From positions 13,282,501 through 13,346,500 of the forward strand of contig NC_091000.1 of NCBI RefSeq assembly GCF_041146395.1: a stretch of DNA of 64,000 bases. Direction: 5' to 3'. The stretch is from Eulemur rufifrons. Lineage: Eukaryota; Chordata; Mammalia; Primates; Lemuridae. Positions 13,061 through 24,989 of the stretch are shown one piece after another. The notes below the pieces were generated by a model. The model saw only the letters and a program-made list of their open reading frames with translations. It had not been told where the DNA came from and did no database searches. Within the stretch, counting starts at the first letter, position 1; each line of letters starts with the position of its first letter. Made by a program: the position numbers and the translations under genes.

Positions 13061-15690
13061 ATTTTTGAATACTTAGAAATTTCTCTACACTTAGACATGA
13101 CCTTTATCTTGGATAGGCTAATTTGGTTCAGAAGTATTTGTGAGGGAAAAAAAAAAAAAGGAAAAATAAGGGCTGAGGCTGACAAACAAATAATTTGTTA
13201 TCCTCAAGCTAATTTCTGTGCAGTGATTTCTTTTGAAAGGAAAATATTATCCAAAGCCTTTGGGTAGAGCTTTAGTTAATTACACTTTGATACAATTTTT
13301 TTTGTTACCACATTCTTAGTGTTCAAATTTCCTGTCCTTTGTTTTAAGCAAAATAATTTTCGGGAAGTTATATACTATATCATCTACCAAAATGAGAGCT
13401 ATTAGCTTCCATAAAGTTGGTTATTGGGAGTAAAATTTATACATTTGGCAGTTGTTATTCAACATCAACAACAAACAAACCAAAACTAGAATCGCCTCTT
13501 AAAAATTTGGTCCATTAATTTTATAGGAAATTAGAATATGGAAATGTATGTTGAGAGGACTAAGAGATTTCATAAACATTTAGAAAATCTTTATGGTTAT
13601 GATTTGTATCTCTAGCATATTTTAATTTACATTTCTAAACCCTGGTACCAGTATAATTAAGGGGAATTCAAAATGTTGTTATTAATAGCTAGGTATAATA
13701 GACTAAATTTTTAAGAACAATAGACTTAATGTTGATAAAATTGAGGGTCTCTTTGTATGCTTACAGAACATTAAAAACAGTACACGTTAAGGCTTTAGTA
13801 ATTTGAGTTCAGTTGATATGAAATGCTTATGAATATTTAAAAATTTCCTCGTGAAGTTAATTTAAACTAGCATTATTGTACCATTTTATCTTTATATATC
13901 TATTTTATTGCTTTTAGAATGTATAATTTAAAAACAGATTTATTCAAAGTGTTGAATAATATATAAGGCGTATGTGTGTGTCCACACATGTATACATACA
14001 TAGTCTACATATTTGTGGATTTTTTTGGTCGCTCAAGTGTGCTTGTATTGTAGCTCAGTATAAATTAGGATTTGTTTTAAGTCTTTACAGATTGAATTAC
14101 AAAGAAGAAAATAGTAGTAGTCAAAAATGCAGAACAAAATAATACAGGTAGCCTTTCTGTGGAGCAGTTAAGAAATGCTAAAGCTACAGATGCTGGAAGT
14201 TAAATGGCACACTTAGGGAACATGAGCAAAGCATATTATTACTCTGTTAGCCAATTTAAAATGTAAAAACTCTATTTTAGGAGTTCAGATACAGTATGAA
14301 TGAACTACATGTCTATTTTGAATTTCGATGGTAAATGTGCCTGTAAGTAAATTGTCCAGATTATCCAAAGGGCCATGATCATGATAACAGAAGATAGGTC
14401 TGTTTGTTGTCACCAATAAATGAGATTATAGGATTGGCTCATTCCTATTTTTGCCATAATTTCTTACATCTGAGTCAGAAATTGTTTCTGCTTTTTTCTT
14501 AATGGAACAGTGGTTAGGGATGAGATATGGCTACTTTTTGCAAAATCTAGAAAACATAACAGCCATTTATTTAAATTAATATCTGGAAGTTAGCAGAAAA
14601 TGGCTGAGAGAGTTTTAGGAGATGGTTTGTTTGTTGGCTTTACTTTTGTTTTGGCTTCTTTTTCATGTTCAGTGGTTAGTGATGCAGATATTGATTCTAC
14701 TTACATGCTGGAAGCCCTCTATAAATATTTATTTACTGAATGGTGAAAGATTGAGGTAGTATCTTTTTTGGCAGTTGGTAGTTAATTGTTCTCAGCTAGA
14801 AGGCAGTTAGCTTAGGTATCTTAACTCGAAGACTGAGGCTGATGGAATCACTTTGAAACTTTACCTAAACCTATGTATCTGTGTCTGTGAACAAAATTGT
14901 TGAGGCTGTATTTATGTTTTGGGGCTGTGGGATTTAAGATTCTGTTTTATAAATTGTTATAAAGCTGCATTGCAAAAATTCTAGAAATGTAGAAAAGGAT
15001 TGAATATGCTTTCATGGTTGATGTTTTGAGAGGAAAAAAACCTATCACAGAATATTGAAACAAGAATGGTGCTTCCTTTGACCTTTGGGTTCTTGCATAT
15101 ATGGGGAATCCTCACATGGGGGGACGCTAGTCCTGAGCACGACGTTCCATTTGCTGTGTAGTTCCCTACGAGACATGACTCTCCCTCTCAACTCTCCACA
15201 CCCCCCCCAAAAAAAAACCCCACCTAAATTTATTATTCTTAAGCCTCTAAATTGGTATATAGTAGCCAAGATGAATACAATGAGCACCAAATCCCAGGCT
15301 AAAAAATTACTTGACAATTATAGGTTAGTCCTTTATATGCCAGTTGTGAAGTAGATCTGGTTAACAAGTTACATTTTGTTCCTTAAGATTCCTGGGGATA
15401 AAGTAGTGTACAGATAAGCAAAGAAAAACAAGAGGATAAATTATTTATCTGAAATGATATATAGTCACATCTGAAATTAAGACAAATCAAATAGTGTTTG
15501 AAAAATGAAAGAAAAAACTTTAAGAAATAAGAAATGATGAAAAGTGACCTTGAGGTGGAGCAGGATTGTGTGGCTGCATGGTTTTCTCCCTGGGGTGCCT
15601 GAGGGGAATCACCACTTAAGCCAGTAACATTTTATTTTTCAAAAGTTGCTTGCAAAGATCAACATTGGCTTCACTTTCTATATGGGCTAG

Positions 15691-16405
<715 letters not shown>

Positions 16406-17406
16406 TAGGGTTTTCTAATTCTAAGGCATAGAACTGATCCAGAATTAAGAAAATGGGGACTAGAAATCTTCCAGAGAAGGTGATGGGCCATAGACACTGA
16501 GCCTAGTGTGATATCTGATACTGGTATATGGGATTCTTCCTGCACTAGTTGGGGGTCTCATTAGGAGACAGAACCCACACAGTAATTGAAAAGGGAAAGT
16601 TAAATATAAAGAATTATTAACTTACAGCATAAGATTAAGTACTAAGGGGTAAAGAGCACTCTGAAGAATATAAGAAGAGCGGATGATAGAAACAACCACT
16701 ACCTCTAGGGCTAAGGCAAAGCACCTTCAGGCAGAATAAATTTGGAAGAAGTCTCCTCCTTCACCCTGGGTTGAGACCTTGGTCTCACTGGAGAGTGCAC
16801 CACCTTGGCACACTTGATGGTTCAGGAGTTTGGGCAGATACCACAGGCCAGAGGAAGCCAGCAGAATTCTCTGGGAAGCTGTCCTGTGGATGCCATTTGA
16901 ACTCCCTGCGGTGAGCACCACTGGGTGCCGTGCCTGCTGCTGTCTGCTGCACGCAGTAGGAACCATCAGAGAAGAGCACACAGGAGCCAGGAAGAAAAGT
17001 CCCTTCTTCCTCCAGTACTCTTCCAGCATACTCTGCTGACAAACTCAACACTATGCCAGTAGGCAAAGAAGAAATGTTTGCAGGATTCAGGTCCTACATC
17101 AGAAAGCAGGGCAGAAAGGCTGAATTTGGAGCACAAAGGCAATAGATTGATAACTGATACACTTCATGGGTGTGTTATCACTGCATAAGATGCTCTGTGT
17201 TTTGTTTTGTTTTGTTTTGTTTTGGATAAACTTGGGTAGTTCGGCATCAAGATAGAATATTTTAAAATAGGGCCAAGAAAATCCAGGACATGTGATCACC
17301 ATACCCAAACATTCTAGTTATGTGAGAATCTTCCATTTTAAATGATTTAAGAAAGATTACCTGTCTTCTCTTGAGTTCTGTTTTCTGCTCTCTTCATATT
17401 TTAAAC

Positions 17407-17869
17407 CAGTGATCCCCAACCTTTTTGGCACCAGAGACCGTTTTTGTGGAAGACAATTTTTTCATGGACTGGGCTGTGGGGGGATGGTTTCAGGATGTTT
17501 GAAGTGCATTATGTTTATTGTGCAGTCAAATCTCTCTGCTAATAATAATCTGTATTTGCAGCTGCTCCCCAGTGCTAGTATTACCGCCTCAGCTCCACCT
17601 CAGATCATCAGGCATTAGATTCTCATAAGGAGACCGTAACCTAGATCCCTCCCGCTCAAGGTTTACAGAAGGGTTTGTGCTCCTATGAGAATCTAATGCC
17701 ACCACTGTTCGGACAGGAGATGGAGCTTATGCGGTGATGCAAGTGATGTGGCGACTGTAAATATGGATGAAGGTTCACTTGCTCACCAGCCACTCATGCC
17801 TTGCTGTGCAGCCCAGTTCCTAACAGGCCACAGACAGTACTGGTCCGGCCTGGGGGTTGGGAACCGTAG
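17407..17869. mobile_element. MER1-type hAT-Charlie element, complete
   Basis: The element begins CAGTGATCCCCAACC and ends GGGTTGGGAACCGTAG, near-perfect inverted ends. It is flanked by a perfect 8-bp duplication ttttaaac (17399-17406 and 17870-17877), the length expected of hAT elements. Internal words (gcattagattctcataagga and its complement near 17680) form a large inverted repeat. It is 463 bp and non-coding, and ends 109 bp before exon 2. Confidence 0.9.
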
Positions 17870-17978
17870 TTTTAAACAGAGAATATTAAACAGTACGTGG
17901 CCAGTTCCTAGTAGAAATGCTGTCTTGGTATTTGCTTCTTCTGTTGGTTTTACTCATTGCTTTGCTTATTCCTGTTAG

Positions 17979-18195
17979 TGTTCGACTACAGTTACAGAGA
18001 TTACGTTCTGTCCTGGTATGGAAACCTCAGCAGAGATGAGGGACGACTTTACCATCTGCTCTTAGAAGACTTTTGGGAAATAACCAGAGAGCTGCACCAC
18101 AGACTGAGTCACGTGGATGTGGTTAAAGTTGTCTGCAATGATGTTGTAAGGACTCTACTCACTCACTTCTGTGACCTGAAAGCTGCTAATGCCAG
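17979..18195 (+). CDS. SNX25: SNX25 coding exon 2 (PXA domain, first part)
   Basis: A 217-nt exon lies between acceptor 'tattcctgttag' and donor CAG|gtaact. It enters with two bases of a split Val codon and leaves with two bases (AG) of a split Arg codon. The product begins VFDYSYRDYVLSWYG and runs through LYHLLLEDFWEITRELHHRL to HFCDLKAANAR. This is the opening of the PXA (PX-associated) domain, a helical module of SNX13/14/19/25 that is thought to bind lipid or membrane. The FDYSYRDYVLSWY stretch is a hallmark of the family. A MER1-type transposon ends 109 bp upstream, but the polypyrimidine tract before the acceptor is intact. Confidence 0.96.
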
Positions 18196-18959
18196 GTAAC
18201 TATTACAGTATGAACACCTCACCCCTTTTTTCATGTTAAAATATCTTTCTTATTGGGTAAGAGGTCAAAGTCAAGACAAAACTCTAGAATATTCTGCCTC
18301 TTGCTAGTATTTGGCTTAAAAATGTAAACATATTGAGGGGAAGTAACTATAGAGTTTTGATAGAGTAGATTTTCAAAAGCTTTCTAATACTATTTAAATT
18401 TTCTAATAAAAAACCACTTTATAGATATGTTTAATTTTGCAAATACACAGTCAAATGAATTTTACTGAGCCAGCACCAAGATGATCTTATTTATAGCATT
18501 TTAGGTATTTAGAAGTAGAAAATTTAAATATATTATTTTATAATGTGAACAGTGTCAATGAGTTTACAATTTTTAGAGAATTTTAAATTTGGTTCATGTT
18601 TTTTTGGTGAGTGCTGTGTTACTAGTTCTATTGCATCCCAATATCCTGAAAACCGATTTTTAAAGGTACTTAATATTGGAGCTCATGGGCTTTAATTAGA
18701 GAAGAAAATAACTGATATTTAGGCATGTTAGCCCTTTGTACTGTTACATTAAAAAAGTTTCGTGCCTATTAGGTGAGAATCTGCCTCTGGAAGAAGACTT
18801 CAACAAAGCCATTTCTGTGCTCTTAACAAAATCTTATTTTCTTAGGTTTACTGATAGGATCTTAAATGTGTATCTTTTAAATAAGTGTGAGGATGATGAA
18901 TTGTAGCACTTCTAACTTGAGCATAAAAAGTAGTCTTATTCATCCTCATATTTTCATCT

Positions 18960-19680
18960 AATCTTTGACAAAGCAGACAAAAATATACACTGGGGAAAAG
19001 AATCTCTATTTAATAAATGGTACTGGGAAAACTGGATAACCACATGCAGAAGATTGAAACTGGATCCCCACCTCTCACCTCTCACAAAAATCAACTCACA
19101 TTGGTTAACAGACTTAAACCTAAGGTGTGAAACCTAAAGAATTCTAGAAGAAAATTTTGAGAAAACTGTTACAGACATTGGCCTAGGCAAAGAATTTATG
19201 AAGAAGACCCCCAAAGCAATCACAGCAGCAACAAAAATAAATAAATGGGTCCTAATCAAATTAAAAAGCTGCTGCACAGCTAAGGAGAAACTATCATTAG
19301 AGCGAATAGACAACCTATAGAATGGGAGAAAATATTTGCATGCTATACATCCAATAAAGGGCTGATAACAAGAATCTGTATAGAACTTAAGAAAATTAAC
19401 AAGAAAAAAATCAAACAACTCCCTTAAAAAGTGGGCAAAGGACATGAACAGAAACTTTATAGACGAAGACAGAATAATGGCTAGCAAACATAAAAAAGTG
19501 CTCAATATTTCTTATCATCAGGAAAATGCAAATCAAAACCACAGCCTAACTCCAGTGAGAATGGCCTTTATCAAAAAGTCCCAAAACAACAAATGCTAGC
19601 ATGGATGTGGAGAGATTGGAACACTGCTTTTGTGGATAATATAAAAGTAGTTATGGATAAAACATCAAAATAATAGAAAC
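18960..19680 (+). mobile_element. L1 ORF2 fragment, sense
   Basis: Sense L1 ORF2 3' region: 'ctttgacaaagcagacaaaa', 'atggtactgggaaaactgga', 'agcaatcacagcagcaac', 'aagtgggcaaaggacatgaa' and 'atggatgtggagagattgga'. Stops and frameshifts break it. It is cut at both ends and is a relic. Confidence 0.92.
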
Positions 19681-19858
19681 AGAACTGATTCCATATTAGC
19701 TCCTTCTCTTAGGGATTCTAGTTCTTTTATGCCAAGGGTAGATTTATTTTCCTGGTATCTAGGCTAGTCCTAGTAGCTCTAGTTGGAGATACGGCAACAA
19801 CAAAACAAAGAATAAATAACAAAGAAAAAATATCTACCACTGTTCTCTGGGAGTATGA

Positions 19859-20248
19859 ATGGTCGAAGATGTGCTAGTAGGTCACTGGCATTTTGCATAT
19901 GGACGATCTTGTCCTGGAGAACTAATATCTTTGTATTACACAAACCATACAATGAGACCAGCAGACAATAGGCCCAGGTTTGATGACTATATCTGTATCT
20001 GCCTGCCCCAGGTAAACAAACAGTGCTCTTGTCCTAGAAATCGCCATTGGTGTGCAGATGTCTGTTGGCTGCAGAATGACTTTGGTAGCCTGGGGAGCAC
20101 CGAATTGAATTGGCTAATGTTGGACAAAAGAATAATAAATTGCATTAGTAAAACAACAACACGTCTTCTGGTTGATTGTCAGGCAACTGTGTGGAGGCTG
20201 CTTTCCGGTCTTCCTTATTTCTGGGCTGTTACTCTGTTGCTGCTATAA
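19859..20248 (+). other. Unidentified 129-codon open reading frame in intron
   Basis: An ATG-initiated frame encodes a Cys/Trp-rich 129-residue product: it opens MVEDVLVGHWHFAYGRSCPG and ends with a hydrophobic stretch ATVWRLLSGLPYFWAVTLLL. I do not recognise it. It is the longest open frame here outside SNX25. It follows an L1 fragment, so it may lie in an unrecognised repeat. There is no splice context. Chance or relic is more likely than a gene. Confidence 0.15.
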
Positions 20249-20529
20249 GCCAATCCAGATGACATTTAATTCTTTTCATTTGCTTCCTTTTCCGTTGTTT
20301 CATCTGTCTTGTTTCAGGAAAATCTAGAAATGATTGGTTTTGTACTATTAATTCAATAGCATCTTTAATTTTATAGTTTCTTTCTTTTAATCTCTGCATT
20401 TTATTTGCTGATCAAGTACTGGCATGTGGTTTGAGGGGAAAACAAAGAATGTTTATATTCACTTATTTTCCTCCTTTATCTCTTAAATTTTCTTCCCTTT
20501 CATCTTTGCAATCTCTGATTATGGTGTCA

Positions 20530-20700
20530 TGTAGAGTCTGGACTTGAGAGTTATTTCTACCATTTTTACCTCTGTGACTTTCTTCACTTTACTATTCAGA
20601 TCTTAATTTTCTCATCTATAAAATGTGGGTGAGGATATCTACTTCCTGGTGTAAGTGGGAGGATTAAGTAATATTGTACATATGAAACTTATAAAAGGTT
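20530..20700 (-). mobile_element. MIR SINE fragment, antisense
   Basis: Reverse MIR order: 'tctgtgactttcttcactt', 'attttctcatctataaaatg', 'gtaagtgggaggattaagta'. Confidence 0.6.
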
Positions 20701-21449
20701 AATGTCCTTTTTCTTACTCAAGGAATGAGAACCCAGAGGCAAATATTGGGAATTATAGCAAGCAAATGATTGATCCACACTGAACGGAAGAAAGATGCTG
20801 CAAAGACCAGTGGTACAGACCCCTGGAAGGCTAGCTAGACATCTCCTGACTCAGAAGTTGCCATATGCCTCATGAGCTTTTCTTGGCTTTAAAGCATACT
20901 TGATGCCCACTTACTAGAAACGGCATCATAGGAATATCCTGCTTGGAGTTTGCAGAGAGATTCCAGGGAAGCATCTGCCATTCCTTTTTCTATAGATCAA
21001 GCTTGTTTGACCAACTCTCTGGCCTTTGACTCAAAAGGTTTTTCCCTAACTCAGCTCTAGGAGGGAGGGAAACTTGTGGCAGTCTGAGAACCAAGCTGTT
21101 TATTACCTGCCTTCTGTTGGTACAGACAGGGGACTGTGTGTACCTTGAGAGGGATTTTGCTATTATTTAAAGAAGCTTTTCTTGTGAAAGTGGATTTTTG
21201 GGGATACCGACCTCCTCCAATAAGTTTTAACCAAATTTATATTTTAAATAAAAGAATTACCTTTAAAAGTCCTTGTCATGATAAAGGGATAGCATCTTAA
21301 TCATATTACATTGAAATATCAATGCTAGCTGGCAACATAGCTAGAGTTTAAAATAATTGAAGATTCCATTTAAAGAAGTCAGCATAAATTGGTATATGCG
21401 TAAAGGCTTACTCTTAAAAATCTCTTTTCATGTTGTGTTGGCTTTACAC

Positions 21450-21454
<5 letters not shown>

Positions 21455-21485
<31 letters not shown>

Positions 21486-21768
21486 TTGAGACAGAGTCTC
21501 ACTTTGTTGCCCAGGCTAGAGTGAGTGCCGTGGCATCAGCTTAGCTCACAGCAACCTCAGACTCCTCGGCTTAAGCGATCCTACTGCCTCAGCCTCCCGA
21601 GTAGCTGGGACTACAGGCATGCGCCACTATGCCCGGCTAATTTTTTCTATATAGATTTTTAGTTGTCCATATAATGTCTTTCTATTTTTTAGTAGAGACG
21701 GGGTCTCGCTCAGGCTGGTCTCGAACTCCTGACCTTGAGCAATCCACCCGCCTCGGCCTCCCAGAGTG
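21455..21768 (-). mobile_element. Young Alu SINE, antisense, 5'-truncated, strepsirrhine-type linker
   Basis: A T run of about 30 opens a reverse Alu with low divergence and the linker 'ttttagttgtccatataat'. It stops at 'cccagagtgct', lacking the first roughly 40 bases of the Alu head. The 13-bp duplication ctttacacatatt occurs at 21442-21454 and 21769-21781, so the truncation happened at insertion. Confidence 0.95.
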
Positions 21769-21909
21769 CTTTACACATATTAGGATAGAATTCCTCCAGC
21801 TTGTAGAAGACAAAGAGGAAACCTTTCTTTTTTGGTGTACATACTCTAGAAACTAGTCTTCAGTCTCTAGTGCAAAAAGAAACCACAGTTAACTTCTAAG
21901 AGATATTGG

Positions 21910-21947
21910 GTCTACGGCCATACCACCCTGAACATGCCCGATCTCAT
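21910..21947 (+). pseudogene. 5S rRNA tailless retropseudogene (first 38 nt only)
   Basis: Starting exactly at 5S position 1, the 38 nt match the 5S rRNA 5' end (gtctacggccataccaccct...), with about 2-3 substitutions. The rest of the roughly 120-nt RNA and any A tail are missing. Similar 14-nt flanks (21896-21909 ctaagagatattgg; 21948-21961 ctaagaaacattgg, 12 of 14 identical) look like a target-site duplication. The internal promoter of 5S is absent, so it is not transcribable as 5S. Confidence 0.85.
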
Positions 21948-22799
21948 CTAAGAAACATTGGTCATAAAGGCAACAGTATGCATTTATTTATTTAATTTCC
22001 TGTGTAATACTTAGTATGTTTATCCTTCTCTGTTTAGTGGTTTTTTTCCTTCTCAGTATTACCCACTATTTACTGTAAGAATCTCTTACACTTTGCCTCC
22101 TTATCTGGAAGACGATAGAAAACTGAGCATCTCAGTCTTCCTTGAATTGCTGTCTAGATACTATGGAAAAGGGAAGTATAGAAAGTTCTACTTTTGACTC
22201 TTCTTTACTCAGATCCTCCACATTAATGGTCCTGGAATTGGCTCAGTGCTGACATTGAAGTCCACAGCCAAGGTTGGCAAGACTGATTGGAAAATACCTG
22301 GGTGTCTCCCAGAAGGCAATTTGCCATCAAATTAGGTAGCATCAATTTACGGATCCTCTTCTCACTAGAAATGCCCATAGACTTTTTATCCTGTGGTCTC
22401 CAGTCAAGAAAGCTGCCTGGTGACCTTGGTTTATGCTTCTTTTTTTCTTTTTTCTTTTTGGAAAAATAAAGCTGTAGATCACATTTAAGAAGCCATCTAG
22501 AAGACTTAAAAATAATCTAGTTAAAGAAATACCTTTTGAATTGTTACTACAATTTGGGAGTTACGTATAACCCTTGATGCTACTTAAGTTAGTTATCATG
22601 GTTTGGTTTGAAATTCCAACAGGCCATGCATTTGTGTTTATTTCACCGTAAGTTGTCTTTGATTGAGGAAATTTGATTATTGAGATTGTTGAGGAGGTGG
22701 CAGAGTTATAACCAACGTGTTGTCCATTTGAAATATTTTTTACCTAATGGTACATAACTGAATTGTTTCTAGAAATTTTCCCTCTGTTTGTTGTTTTAG

Positions 22800-22972
22800 A
22801 CATGAAGAACAGCCAAGGCCTTTTGTGTTGCATGCATGCTTGAGGAACTCAGATGATGAAGTGAGATTTCTGCAAATGTGTTCTCGGGTTCTGGTGCTTT
22901 GTCTCCTCCCCTCAAAGGATGTCCAGTCTCTCAGCTTACGGATCATGCTTGCAGAAATTCTCACAACAAAAG
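22800..22972 (+). CDS. SNX25: SNX25 coding exon 3 (PXA domain, middle)
   Basis: A 173-nt exon lies between acceptor 'tgttgttttag' and donor AAAG|gtagac. The first base A completes the split Arg codon; the last base G starts the Val codon finished in exon 4. The product runs HEEQPRPFVLHACLRNSDDE, then VRFLQMCSRVLVLCLLPSKD and SLSLRIMLAEILTTK. The leucine-rich helices continue the PXA fold, and the 'H..L.s...E..yLr..s..LL..LLP' pattern is typical of PXA domains. The intron after it is only 700 bp, the shortest in the window. Confidence 0.96.
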
Positions 22973-23300
22973 GTAGACCTATGAAATTGATATAACTAAT
23001 GCAATAAGTGTGCAAACTAATGTGCTACATACTGATATGGTAATACTTTGTATAACACTTATGCAAACCTTGTTTACTAAGGGACATATTGGAATTAGCC
23101 AACTGTGCCCATCATTTGATATAATCAACCACAGAGAAAACAGATAATTTTTAATCTAAAGTTACTAGAATGGGTTTGTAATAGTGTCACTGACTTTTTA
23201 ACAACTTCCTCCATGGAGTCTGCTTTAACCACATGGGAGAATGTTGACTTTCATCTTTGGCAGCCTAAACTGGTCAAAACATATTGACATGACCCTTATT

Positions 23301-23345
23301 AAAAAAAAGAAAGAAAGAAAGAAAAGAAAAGAAAGAAAGAAAGAA
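23301..23345 (+). repeat. (GAAA)n microsatellite
   Basis: Purine-only tract of GAAA units with a few GAAAA variants. Confidence 0.95.
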
Positions 23346-23491
23346 ATCAGTGAACTTAATTTTGATAGTTTTGTTAGCAACTTGGGTTCCAAATGACTTC
23401 CTTTCATTATTCCTTTACATTTCACTCATTTATTAAAATGACCACTTGATTGTAGCCATAGTTGGTAACGTATCTGGAAAGATAGGCAGCC

Positions 23492-23522
<31 letters not shown>

Positions 23523-23527
23523 GTGCA
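23492..23527 (+). repeat. (TG)n microsatellite
   Basis: About 17 TG units with one TGCG interruption, followed by 'cacacg', which can pair back on it. Confidence 0.97.
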
Positions 23528-23672
23528 CACGTTTTTGAATATCTTAATTGTTTATAATTTCTCCCATTTGGCTAGTTGAAAAATGTTTGCCAAATGTAGT
23601 TTAATTATGTAATATAAAAACAATTATTCAAAGAATACCTTTTTCAGTGGTGCTTTCTTCTCCTTCCCACAG

Positions 23673-23859
23673 TCTTGAAGCCAGTAGTGGAGTTTCTAAG
23701 TAATCCGGATTATATAAACCAAATGCTACTTGCCCAGTTGGAGTACAGAGAACAGATAAATGAACATCACAAGAGAGCCTACACTTACGCTCCTTCTTAT
23801 GAAGAGTTCATCAAGCTTATAAACAGCAACTCTGATGTGGAATTCTTGAAGCAACTAAG
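23673..23859 (+). CDS. SNX25: SNX25 coding exon 4 (end of PXA domain)
   Basis: A 187-nt exon follows a pyrimidine-rich acceptor ('ttctccttcccacag') and ends at AAG|gtattt. Two bases (TC) complete the Val codon; two bases (AG) are left for the Arg codon completed in exon 5. It encodes VLKPVVEFLSNPDYINQMLL, then EYREQINEHHKRAYTYAPSY and a segment rich in Asn/Ser ending LKQLR. The 'lkPvvelLSdPdyiNq.il' motif is the conserved end of PXA domains. The donor is followed, 60 bp on, by a run of 24 A (23920-23943). The next intron is 18.9 kb. Confidence 0.96.
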
Positions 23860-23919
23860 GTATTTGATCTTTAATTACAGCACAATAGCTAGTGATTATC
23901 ATCCCCTGCCTGGTTAGGT

Positions 23920-23943
23920 AAAAAAAAAAAAAAAAAAAAAAAA
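23920..23943 (+). repeat. Poly(A) run near exon 4 donor
   Basis: 24 consecutive A beginning 60 bp after the exon 4 donor. No SINE body is attached on its left. Confidence 0.95.
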
Positions 23944-24068
23944 GTGACTATCAGGGAAACAAAAGAAGTCCATAAATCTTATCATTTAGTGACAACTAAA
24001 CTTATCCAGCTTCTCCTTAACAGTGGAATTAGAATTAGTTTTTTTCAAAGTATTAGGTTTTTCAAATA

Positions 24069-24682
<614 letters not shown>

Positions 24683-24989
24683 GTAATTAGGTTATAATAG
24701 ATTAAAAGTGCTACAGTTGTTAGGAGTACCTACTTAGCTACTCACATGCCTGCCTCTTTAGTAAAGCATTGAAAGGAGATGATGCATTTTTTAATTACAA
24801 TGTAGAGCATTGTGTTGGTTTCACTTTTCTTAGAAAATGCAGAGACTCAGGTTTGGGAATAAGAAGTTCTTGATTAATTGTTTCAAGAACACATTTGAAA
24901 ATACTACAGGAGTGTTTTTAAAGGGGAACACAATCTCCCTTAGCATATTTGAGATATTTTAGGGATGAGAGTGTGTTTATGTGTGTTTA

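Larger units (their letters stand above)
18196..22799 (+). other. SNX25 intron between exons 2 and 3
   Basis: A 4604-bp intron. It contains an L1 ORF2 fragment, an unidentified open reading frame (19859-20248), a MIR, an Alu and a 5S rRNA retropseudogene. I see nothing recognisable in 18200-18950, 20720-21440 and 21970-22790. Confidence 0.9.
22973..23672 (+). other. SNX25 intron between exons 3 and 4
   Basis: A 700-bp intron without interspersed repeats that I recognise. It carries a (GAAA)n run and a (TG)n run. Confidence 0.95.

Noticed and set aside
19134..19505. 123-codon minus-strand ORF
   Set aside because: It is antisense to an L1 ORF2 fragment; open by chance.
22140..22480. Possible processed pseudogene ending in 'aataaagctg'
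   Set aside because: Short open stretch only; no A tail, no flanking duplication and no recognised protein.
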